Under the pieces are notes generated by a model. It made no database searches. It was not told the origin of the DNA and saw only the letters and a list, made by a program, of their open reading frames with translations. Position numbers and translations under genes: made by a program. Of a stretch of 28,951 bases of DNA, positions 20,030 through 26,846 are shown in pieces. Source of the DNA: JAGMES01 sp023128035. GTDB taxonomy: Bacteria; Bacillota; Halanaerobiia; DY22613. Every line of letters starts with the position of its first letter. Position 1 is the stretch's first letter. The stretch lies in NCBI GenBank assembly GCA_030627905.1, contig DAOVRZ010000078.1, positions 1-28,951 of the forward strand, read 5' to 3'.

Positions 20030-23000
20030 TTACTTTCTTAGTTTCTGTCTTCTTTGTTTGAGACGGTTTTTGCCCTGATTAAGTTTTTCTGTACGGTCAA
20101 TCTCTTTGATCTCATTCTCCGCCTTTAAAAACTCCGAAAGTTTACGAACCGTTGGATATGTAAATATAGTAACTACAGAAATATCCTTCTCAAAATCTTC
20201 TTTCATCTTACTGCTAACTTGAATTACATCTAAAGAGTTACCTCCCAGATCAAAGAAACTATCGTTAACCCCAACCTGATCTATGCCAAGCATCTCTTTC
20301 CATATTTCTGCAATCTTAATCTCCATATCATTTTCTGGAGCCACATAAGTTGCCCCTGATCTACGGCGAGATCTTTCAGGCAATGGCAGAACTTTTTTAT
20401 CAACTTTACCATTTGCAGTTAATGGTATTTCATCTAGTTGCATGAAGAACCCAGGAACCATATATTCAGGTATTTCTTTGACCAGAAAATCTCTCAGATC
20501 TGCTTCCACGATCTCTTGATCTGAGACCATGTATGCTACAAGATATTTATCTTTCTTCTCTAGAGTTTGATCTTCTTCAAATCCAATTTTATTAATAAAA
20601 TTCTCATAACCCTTTTTAGTCCCATTACAATTTAAATCTTCTTTAAGATTTTCTAAAGTAATATGTCTCAAACGTTTCTCCCAACTTGTAGCACTTCCAT
20701 AGTAATGATATCTTGTATTTTTTAGATGACCAAAATCACCAATCTGTTTAATTGGACAGTTGGTTGAATAGATTGCAAATCTCTTTCTAGACTTCCAATA
20801 TTCATCTTTCTCATCCAAATAAGAGATTATCTCTTCATTTGAAATATCTATATAACGATAAAAATCTATAAATTTAACTTTGTCATGAACTGATTTATTA
20901 CTTACAAGATCAATATCAATGTGTTCAAATATTTTCTTATCCATCTCAGGCGCATTCTTTGCAAAATCAAAAATCTTATTTTCAATTTCATCTATATCTT
21001 TAATGCCTTGCTTAAGCCACATAAATAATTTATTGTCGATAATCTGTCCTCTAGATAATGTCGCTCCAATGACAACTTTGATATTATGATTATATGCATA
21101 TTCTCCTGCAAGGGAAGATGATGTATGATAACATCCCCGACAAACCGTATTCGCCACGTCCATACTTTCTTTCAAGATTTGATCAGAATTTTTATGGGTC
21201 AAGAGAACATGATCAACACCAAGTTTTGCAGTTATATTCTTAATATTTTCTAGATCAGACTTTGTAAAATATCCATTATCATAAGTTAAAGCGAGCACAT
21301 TAAAACCTTTCTCAACTAAGTTATATAATGCATAGGCTGATCCTCTACCACCACTGTATATTAAGAGACAATCATATTTTGATTCTTTAGCTGTGGTTTC
21401 TGTTCTAATTTTCTCTTCCAAATCTGTAAATGTTCCAAAATATTGATCAATATATGTCTTATATTCGTCATAATCAAGACAGACATCACATAATCCTTCT
21501 TCATTAATTGTTACACCAGGATATTTTGTAGTGACTCCGCACTTTTTACAAACCTTGATATCTTTATTTGCTTCTGAACTATCTTTAACAACTACAACAC
21601 AATCATTGACAGCAGGATTACGTAAAATAGCAGTCTCAATCTCTCCAAGCTCAATTCGATATCCTCTAATCTTAACCTGTTCATCCACTCTACCCATTAT
21701 CTCGATATTGCCATCATCAAGCCATCTACCGATATCACCGGTTTTATATAATTTGCCTTCACCAAAAGGATTCTCAATAAAACTCGCCTCTGTTTTTTCA
21801 GAATTGTTTATATATCCTCTGGCTACGCTTTGACCAGCAATACAGATCTCTCCAGGAACATTTATCGGTTTTAACTGCGAGTCATTCGACAGAATATAAA
21901 TTTTATTATTATGAACTGGTTCTCCAATTGGCACGATTGCACGAGAGTCATCACGTTCAAGATCATAATAGGTATTATTAATTGTACACTCTGTAGGGCC
22001 ATATGTATTTACAATTTTATCATTATAATACTTATAAAAGTTTTTAACAACCTCCATACTAATAGGTTCAGCACCAATAAGTAGCCATGGAAGCTTTAAC
22101 TTTGGCTTATCAGTCATCTTATTTAAAAGATATGTCATCGCAGAAACCATTGTGGCTGGACAATACATCATTGTTAATCCATTGTCTTCAGCCATCAGAT
22201 TCATTAAATACTCAGCATCTTTTCCTTGATAAGTTGAAAGGAGTTTAACACTACCACCAATATATAGTGGCCAGAAAAGCTCCCATACAGATGGGTCAAA
22301 TGTCAGGTTTGTTCTTTGAACAATCACATCTTCTTCAATCAAATTAAACTTATCTTGCATCCAATAGATACAGTTATTGATCTGTCTATGTTCAACCATT
22401 ACTCCTTTTGGTTTTCCAGTCGAACCAGAAGTGTACATCACATATGCCAGATTATTTCCAGAAATATTTAATTCTAAGTCTGCTGTTTCTTCCCTAGCTA
22501 TGCATTCTTTCATTTGATCTAATAGAATGATCTCATTTGATTGATCTTTATTTTCTAGAGTTACTGGATACTCTGCATATGCAATACCTTTAATATTCTT
22601 AAGAATATCAGCCTTAGGTAGTTTAAAATCATTTTTAAGCATCTCTTCAACTAACTCTGCTAACGTATACTCACCTTCACCAAATGTCACTACATCAACA
22701 TTTTTATCTTTTAAAATTGTATCATAATCACTTGATGCATAAGGTCCACCGGTAATAATCGGAACCTCAACACCCCATTGTCTTAAGAGTGAAACTGTCT
22801 CATGGAAAAACTCTTTAAAGAATGTTAAAGTACGGATTCCAATCATATCAGGCTGATACTTATCTATTAAGGCTTTTAACTCTGCATAACTATCAAAGTC
22901 ATTTCCAGATTTATATACCCAACCATCAATCTGATCTCCAAACTTCTCTTTTAAGTAGGTCATCAGATAAATCAAGCCCAATGGTTGTTCAGTAACCTTA

Positions 23001-25327
23001 TACAACATGCTTTTGGAGCTAAAGTGTTGTGATAAATCCAACAATAAGATTTTTTTACTTTGAGGTTTTACTTCTCTTTTTACTATTTCCCGGTCAAAGA
23101 TAGATATTTGATCATTATTATTTTTAACAGTAAATTCTGGTAACTCAATATCGCCAAGTTGCGCAAAATCAATTAAATCCCCAATGTTTTTGATCTCTAC
23201 AGGCAAATACGCATTATATTTTTGTAATAAAGCTTCCTCACTCAATATCTTCATCTGAACTGGTAATACATGCTTTAAACGTTCTTTGTTTAAGAAATAT
23301 TCATTCATAAACATTGATTGATATTTTCTAGTAAAGCTTTTTGGAAATGGCAATGTTTCTGGTAATTCATGAAAAGCTCGATCTTTAGAGATCAAAATAT
23401 CTTCTTTTAAGACCCCATTTGCCAAAGCAAACTCTTCCATCTCAGTATTCGGAAATACTTTTAATATGTGAATATAGGGAAAATGAAGCCACTTAACTTC
23501 TTTAATAAAGTCTAATGTCATCATCGCTTCTTCTTCTGTTTCTGTAGGGAATCCATGCATAGTAGCAATCTCTAAAATCACATTTGGATGCTGAGACGTA
23601 ATATAATCAATAACTTTTTTAAAGTTATCTAAATCTAAATTCTTCTTTAAAAGTTTTTGCAATCTTGGTGAAGCAGTCTCTAATGATAAATTGATACCAC
23701 GAGTACCCGCTTCAACCATCAGATCGATATAATCAGGTGTCAGGATATCTCCTCTGAGACCATTCGGGAAAAAGATCTGAATATCCAATTTATCATTGAT
23801 TATCATCTTAAATAATCTTATTCCATTTTCTTTATCAAGGTTAAAACAGTCATCAATAAAGGCAAAATTTCTAACTCCATTCTTATAATAGTACTCAATT
23901 TCAGTATAGATATTGTTTGCACTTCTATGTACATGGAACTTGGACCAGATTTTGTGGCAATACAGACATTTATATGGACAACCTCTTGTGCTTTGAATAG
24001 AGATACAGTTTGTTACACTTGCCATACCAATCTTATTTCGATAATTTTTCAACGTTATCAGGGATCTATCAGGCATAGGCAGTTTATCAAAAGCTTCTAT
24101 ATGTCCTCTAGATTCAGTTACTACAATCTTAATATTTTCATTCGACTCAAAGTTTTCCAAAGAAGTAAATTGAATCTCCTTCATTGCTTGACTATCACTG
24201 ATTAAAATTTTAGCATTAGCATCTTTTAGCATATATAAGACCCGTTCTTTTGGTAGACCTGGCTGTATTGGAAGATAAGCTCCTCCAGCTTTCATGATCG
24301 CAAGTAAGCTTATAACCATATCAAGAGATCGTTCCATCATGATTCCAACTACTGTTTCAGTTGTCACACCTTTTTTCTTTAGAAAACGTGCCAGCTGATT
24401 TGCTTTTTCATTCAACTCTCGATATGTCAGTTTTTCTTCTACACCATCAATTGTTGGTGCAATAACTGCGATATTATCAGGTGTTTTGGTGACTTGTTTC
24501 TCGAACAATTCATGAACTGTCTGATCAATCGGATAATTTGCATCTGTATTGTTAAAATCAATCAATAATAGATTGGTCTCTTCATTAGTGAGTGGATTTA
24601 TCTTGTTTAGCAGTATATCAATATTGTTGAAAGATTCTGTAAATATTTGAGTTAGATGTTCTATCATTCTTTCGATGGTACTCTTTTTATATAATGATAA
24701 GTTTACTTCAACAAATCCTTCAACTCTATCGTCATTGCGTATGAAAGAAAATATCAGATTTGGTTTAGTCTGCTCAATATATTTCTTATCCTGAATGTTT
24801 TCCAATAAAAGTGCGATATCAAAGAGTGAAAACTCATCATCGGTAACTGACATATTTAACTTTTGTAGCAACATCTCCATAGGGTAGTTTTGATGCTTGT
24901 CTGCCTCAGCAATCGTTCTTCTAACCTCAAGTAATAGTTCTTTGAAGGTCATATTTTCTTTCAATTGATTTCGCAAAGTTAATGCTGTATTGATGAATTC
25001 ACCTTCAATGTCCTGCTTATAGATAGGAGTTCCGATAATGATATCATCCATATCTGTGTATTTCTTTAAGAAAACTACTAATCCAGTAATTAAGATCATA
25101 TGTAGTCTTGCATCAGAACCGTTTCTTAGACGCATGAAGTTAGCGTTAATTTCGGCAGTAAAGTCGAAGTTTACTTTTTCGAAATTAACTTTTCTTTTCT
25201 CTGTTTTTTTAAAGTCATAGGGTAAAGTGCATTTTGATAAGTCGCCAGATAATTTTGTTAGCCAGTATTGCTCTTCTACAGCAAATTGGCTGGTGTTGTT
25301 GGTATTCAAAGTTGTTGGGTTATTCAT
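20030..25327 (-). CDS. NRPS loading-type module with doubly interrupted A domain: half-C / A(N) / radical SAM / B12-like / A(core) / Zn-ribbon PP-loop / A(C) / T
   Basis: 1765 residues. Residues 1-245 are only the C-terminal lobe of a condensation domain; the N-lobe and HHxxxDG are absent. A-domain motifs A1-A2 follow (about 300-362). Residues about 388-928 are foreign: a radical SAM domain with CxxxCxxC (Cys450, 454, 457), then a cobalamin-binding-type Rossmann domain (about 757-896). The A domain resumes with YTSGSTGKPKG (about 965), FDPSVWE, YGPTECTIN and RGYRIELGEIE. It is interrupted again at about 1250-1585 by a zinc ribbon (Cys1260, 1263, 1280, 1283) and a PP-loop ATPase (SGGRGS, 1325-1330). 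It then finishes with LPEYMVP and NGKVDKK, followed by a T domain (LGGNS, Ser1698). The pocket reads DPWYLGTIN plus Lys: Asp235 indicates an alpha-amino acid, identity unknown. The likely role is to activate an amino acid, hold it on the T domain and modify it there. It is first in the operon, with GGAGG 6 nt before the ATG. The domain calls are strong; the chemistry is inferred. Confidence 0.95.
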   Translation of the reverse strand: MNNPTTLNTNNTSQFAVEEQYWLTKLSGDLSKCTLPYDFKKTEKRKVNFEKVNFDFTAEINANFMRLRNGSDARLHMILITGLVVFLKKYTDMDDIIIGTPIYKQDIEGEFINTALTLRNQLKENMTFKELLLEVRRTIAEADKHQNYPMEMLLQKLNMSVTDDEFSLFDIALLLENIQDKKYIEQTKPNLIFSFIRNDDRVEGFVEVNLSLYKKSTIERMIEHLTQIFTESFNNIDILLNKINPLTNEETNLLLIDFNNTDANYPIDQTVHELFEKQVTKTPDNIAVIAPTIDGVEEKLTYRELNEKANQLARFLKKKGVTTETVVGIMMERSLDMVISLLAIMKAGGAYLPIQPGLPKERVLYMLKDANAKILISDSQAMKEIQFTSLENFESNENIKIVVTESRGHIEAFDKLPMPDRSLITLKNYRNKIGMASVTNCISIQSTRGCPYKCLYCHKIWSKFHVHRSANNIYTEIEYYYKNGVRNFAFIDDCFNLDKENGIRLFKMIINDKLDIQIFFPNGLRGDILTPDYIDLMVEAGTRGINLSLETASPRLQKLLKKNLDLDNFKKVIDYITSQHPNVILEIATMHGFPTETEEEAMMTLDFIKEVKWLHFPYIHILKVFPNTEMEEFALANGVLKEDILISKDRAFHELPETLPFPKSFTRKYQSMFMNEYFLNKERLKHVLPVQMKILSEEALLQKYNAYLPVEIKNIGDLIDFAQLGDIELPEFTVKNNNDQISIFDREIVKREVKPQSKKILLLDLSQHFSSKSMLYKVTEQPLGLIYLMTYLKEKFGDQIDGWVYKSGNDFDSYAELKALIDKYQPDMIGIRTLTFFKEFFHETVSLLRQWGVEVPIITGGPYASSDYDTILKDKNVDVVTFGEGEYTLAELVEEMLKNDFKLPKADILKNIKGIAYAEYPVTLENKDQSNEIILLDQMKECIAREETADLELNISGNNLAYVMYTSGSTGKPKGVMVEHRQINNCIYWMQDKFNLIEEDVIVQRTNLTFDPSVWELFWPLYIGGSVKLLSTYQGKDAEYLMNLMAEDNGLTMMYCPATMVSAMTYLLNKMTDKPKLKLPWLLIGAEPISMEVVKNFYKYYNDKIVNTYGPTECTINNTYYDLERDDSRAIVPIGEPVHNNKIYILSNDSQLKPINVPGEICIAGQSVARGYINNSEKTEASFIENPFGEGKLYKTGDIGRWLDDGNIEIMGRVDEQVKIRGYRIELGEIETAILRNPAVNDCVVVVKDSSEANKDIKVCKKCGVTTKYPGVTINEEGLCDVCLDYDEYKTYIDQYFGTFTDLEEKIRTETTAKESKYDCLLIYSGGRGSAYALYNLVEKGFNVLALTYDNGYFTKSDLENIKNITAKLGVDHVLLTHKNSDQILKESMDVANTVCRGCYHTSSSLAGEYAYNHNIKVVIGATLSRGQIIDNKLFMWLKQGIKDIDEIENKIFDFAKNAPEMDKKIFEHIDIDLVSNKSVHDKVKFIDFYRYIDISNEEIISYLDEKDEYWKSRKRFAIYSTNCPIKQIGDFGHLKNTRYHYYGSATSWEKRLRHITLENLKEDLNCNGTKKGYENFINKIGFEEDQTLEKKDKYLVAYMVSDQEIVEADLRDFLVKEIPEYMVPGFFMQLDEIPLTANGKVDKKVLPLPERSRRRSGATYVAPENDMEIKIAEIWKEMLGIDQVGVNDSFFDLGGNSLDVIQVSSKMKEDFEKDISVVTIFTYPTVRKLSEFLKAENEIKEIDRTEKLNQGKNRLKQRRQKLRK
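20565..21580 (-). other. Insertion 2 in the gene 1 A domain: zinc ribbon + PP-loop (adenine nucleotide alpha-hydrolase) domain at the A8-A9 site
   Basis: Between RGYRIELGEIE (A8) and the final A-domain part (KYLVAYMVSDQE) lie about 335 foreign residues. They begin with CKKCGV...GLCDVC, a four-cysteine ribbon like that heading WbpG/PseA-type N-acetyl sugar amidotransferases. A PP-loop follows: LLIYSGGRGSAYALYNL at about 1321-1337, ALTYDNGY, and CRGCYH with Cys1396 and Cys1399. PP-loop enzymes adenylate a carbonyl or carbonyl-like oxygen so that nitrogen or sulfur can replace it (amidotransferases, tRNA thiolases, thioamide-forming enzymes such as YcfA of 6-thioguanine synthesis). The canonical SGGxDS Asp is Gly here. 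On an NRPS-bound substrate, amidine or thioamide formation are the obvious hypotheses; neither is shown by the sequence. Confidence 0.85.
22545..24165 (-). other. Insertion 1 in the gene 1 A domain: radical SAM + B12-binding-type domain at the A2-A3 site
   Basis: The A-domain sequence breaks after DSQAMKEIQF and resumes at NEIILLDQ shortly before A3. The insert opens with the linker usual between B12 and radical SAM domains (LPMPDRS), then ISIQSTRGCPYKCLYC, whose cysteines bind a 4Fe-4S cluster. LSLETASPRLQKLLKKN (about 545-562) and GFPTETEEE (about 587) are typical of the MiaB/BchE-like group. After the SAM domain comes a Rossmann domain with MIGIRTLTFF, VPIITGGPYAS and FGEGEYTLAEL, matching N-terminal B12-binding domains of class B radical SAM enzymes. 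It is followed by the usual exit linker (IKGIAY). The common order is B12 then SAM, so this cassette looks circularly permuted. No DxHxxG cobalamin-ligand motif is seen. Known chemistry of the class includes methylation of unactivated carbons, C-C bond formation and ring contraction; which applies here is unknown. Confidence 0.9.
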
Positions 25328-25383
25328 GGTTTACCTCCGTTTATTTTATAATGTAGTTAATGAAAGTAACAATCCTAGAAATC

Positions 25384-25413
25384 AATATATAGCAAGAGTA
25401 TTATCATACTCAA
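25384..25413 (-). promoter_or_regulatory. Candidate sigma-A promoter of the NRPS operon
   Basis: On the minus strand TTGAGT (25408-25413) and TATATT (25384-25389) are separated by 18 bp, upstream of the gene 1 RBS. It would give a leader of about 50 nt. In such AT-rich DNA other hexamer pairs are possible, for example TTGTTA-N16-TATAAA nearer the start, so this is a candidate only. Confidence 0.35.
25396..25411. promoter_or_regulatory. Palindrome GAGTATTATCATACTC, possible operator
   Basis: A perfect 6-bp inverted repeat (GAGTAT/ATACTC) around a 4-bp centre. It overlaps the -35 and spacer of the NRPS promoter candidate, where a bound repressor would block transcription. It could also affect the divergent Rpn gene. 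No regulator gene is visible in the window, and a chance palindrome cannot be excluded. Confidence 0.35.
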
Positions 25414-25507
25414 ATTTTCATTTGCTGAGTTATAAAACTAATATGACAATGAATTTAGTTAATAACTGTATTAGCTAAAGTTATCCAAAATATGTTTTTA
25501 TGTTCTC

Positions 25508-25536
25508 TTAACTTTACGCCCACAGCCAATTATTAT
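25508..25536 (+). promoter_or_regulatory. Candidate promoter of the Rpn-family gene
   Basis: TTAACT (25508-25513), a 17-bp spacer, then TATTAT (25531-25536) give a reasonable sigma-A match. The start of transcription would fall about 37 nt before the ATG at 25580, leaving room for the RBS (AGGCGG, 7 nt before the start). Confidence 0.4.
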
Positions 25537-25579
25537 TCTGATATGATATCTTATATACCAAATAAAGGCGGCGATTGAC

Positions 25580-26371
25580 ATGATTGATGACCATAATAAT
25601 GAAAATCAAATTCACCATCAGCATGATACCGGTTATAAGTATCTCCTTTCCAGCAAAAAAATCTTTATGGAATTATTACGAAACTTTGTTAAGAAAGGTT
25701 GGGTCAATAAAATTGACGAATCTGCCATGATTAGAGTTGATAAATCCTATATCCTGCAAGATTTTAATAAAAAAGAAGCTGATTTTGTTTATCGATTAAA
25801 AATCAAAGATCAAGATGTAATTTTTTACATATTAATGGAGTTACAATCCTCTGTTGATTTTCAAATGCCTTATCGCCTACTTTTATACATGGTTGAAATT
25901 TGGCGAGACATTCTTATTGATGTGAACCGCTACAAAAAAAGAGATCTAATCAAATTATCTAACACCATAAGCTCAATATTTCTATTAGATCAAGAATATG
26001 ATATAATAGAAATTGAAGAAAGGTTTAAAGCAGTGTGTAATGTAATGAGACACTTAGAACCTGATCAATTTCAATTATTAACTACCTGGATTGATAAAAT
26101 TATCCTTTCTTCAGTTTCAAATGAAATACTTGATAATATTGCTGAAATAATAGATTCATCCTTTAATTCTAAGGAGGTGGATGATATGGTTTCCAACTTT
26201 GCGAGAACTCTAAAAAAAATGCAAGAACAATCTAAGGTTGAAGGTGCTAACCAAAATAGCCAACAAATTGCAATAGAAATGTTAAAACGTAATGTCTCCG
26301 AAAAATTTATCGCAGAAGTTACTCGACTTCCTCTTTCACAATTAATTCGATTAAAAAGAGAACTAGATTAG
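25580..26371 (+). CDS. Rpn family recombination-promoting nuclease / PD-(D/E)XK putative transposase, possibly internally deleted
   Basis: 263 residues. The N-terminal half fits the Rpn/transposase_31 family: a helical start, ADFVYR with Asp68, then FYILMELQSSVDFQMPYRLLLYM with the Glu87-x-Gln89 pair, together the PD-(D/E)XK-type core, and MVEIWRDIL. Rpn proteins are Mg-dependent DNA endonucleases that promote recA-independent recombination and are often linked to mobile DNA. After EIWRDIL the sequence goes straight to IDVNRYKKRDLIKLSNTISSIFLLDQ. In relatives I recall, about 50 residues lie in between, including a LPPVIPIVLYNG-like stretch, so an in-frame deletion is likely. The C-terminus has the usual hydrophilic helices and ends LPLSQLIRLKREL. 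The start ATG has AGGCGG 7 nt upstream. It is divergent from the NRPS operon and has its own terminator. No terminal inverted repeats mark it as a transposon. Activity is uncertain. Confidence 0.85.
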   Translation: MIDDHNNENQIHHQHDTGYKYLLSSKKIFMELLRNFVKKGWVNKIDESAMIRVDKSYILQDFNKKEADFVYRLKIKDQDVIFYILMELQSSVDFQMPYRLLLYMVEIWRDILIDVNRYKKRDLIKLSNTISSIFLLDQEYDIIEIEERFKAVCNVMRHLEPDQFQLLTTWIDKIILSSVSNEILDNIAEIIDSSFNSKEVDDMVSNFARTLKKMQEQSKVEGANQNSQQIAIEMLKRNVSEKFIAEVTRLPLSQLIRLKRELD

Positions 26372-26390
26372 CAAACTAAATGATAATTTT

Positions 26391-26430
26391 CAAACCTCTA
26401 ACTTGCTTGTTAGGGGTTTGTTTATAATTT
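26391..26430 (+). terminator. Rho-independent terminator of the Rpn-family gene
   Basis: A 12-bp stem (CAAACCTCTAAC pairing with GTTAGGGGTTTG, one T-G wobble), a 6-nt loop (TTGCTT) and a T-rich tail (TTTATAATTT). It begins 20 bp after the stop codon. The minus-strand side has no T-run directly after the stem. Confidence 0.9.
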
Positions 26431-26554
26431 GCTTTAAAAATCTATCCGTCTAGCTGATTTCTATAAACATGAACGCAATAGCCATTATAATTCCTTATTA
26501 TGTATTTTTTAAAGCAATTGACAATGAATTGTGGCTTATTTGACCACCACATTA

Positions 26555-26586
26555 TAACACTATAATTCGTTTTTATTATAGTGTTA
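26555..26586. repeat. Perfect 12-bp inverted repeat, possible terminator
   Basis: TAACACTATAAT and ATTATAGTGTTA flank an 8-nt loop. On the plus strand it is followed by CTTTTAATATTTTTT, so it could act as a second weak plus-strand terminator after the Rpn gene. The stem is AT-rich; it could also be an end-remnant of a small mobile element. Confidence 0.5.
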
Positions 26587-26716
26587 CTTTTAATATTTTT
26601 TAGATTTATATAGTTTTTATACTATTTATCTTACATAAAATGTTCTGTTTTCAATTGTTGTTACTAGCACCTTAAAAAAATTTTAAAAATAGCTTTTCTC
26701 TAAAAATTCCAAGTTA

Positions 26717-26749
26717 TAATGATAGTATCAATAATAATAACTATCATTA
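26717..26749. repeat. 10-bp perfect inverted repeat with 13-nt spacer
   Basis: TAATGATAGT and ACTATCATTA flank an AT-only-like spacer (ATCAATAATAAT plus one base). There is no adjacent gene start and no T-run typical of a terminator. The function is unknown. Confidence 0.5.
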
Positions 26750-26779
26750 GTTCTCCTACCAGTTAATATTTCTATTAAC

Positions 26780-26797
26780 ATCAAGAGAGGTCTTGAT
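26780..26797. repeat. 7-bp hairpin ATCAAGA-GAGG-TCTTGAT
   Basis: A perfect short stem with a 4-nt loop, 50 bp beyond the end of the NACHT-pentapeptide frame. It could be the stem of an old terminator of that gene, but no T-run follows on the minus strand. Confidence 0.35.
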
Positions 26798-26846
26798 CTC
26801 CGATGACACTAATTTTCCAGACCACCCACAATTTTTCAGCTTAAAT

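Larger units (their letters stand above)
26431..26846. other. AT-rich non-coding gap between the Rpn gene and the NACHT pseudogene
   Basis: No open frame here looks coding and no RNA gene is recognised. The gap holds three inverted repeats, listed separately, and otherwise only AT-rich sequence. It is the 3' flank of both neighbouring genes, so a promoter is not expected. Confidence 0.6.

Noticed and set aside
25227..25478. Plus-strand open frame overlapping the start of gene 1
   Set aside because: It covers the gene 1 start antisense and the promoter region, has no RBS and no recognisable protein features.
25575..25580. TTGACA as a -35 box
   Set aside because: It overlaps the start codon of the Rpn gene and has no -10 box at a suitable distance outside the coding sequence.
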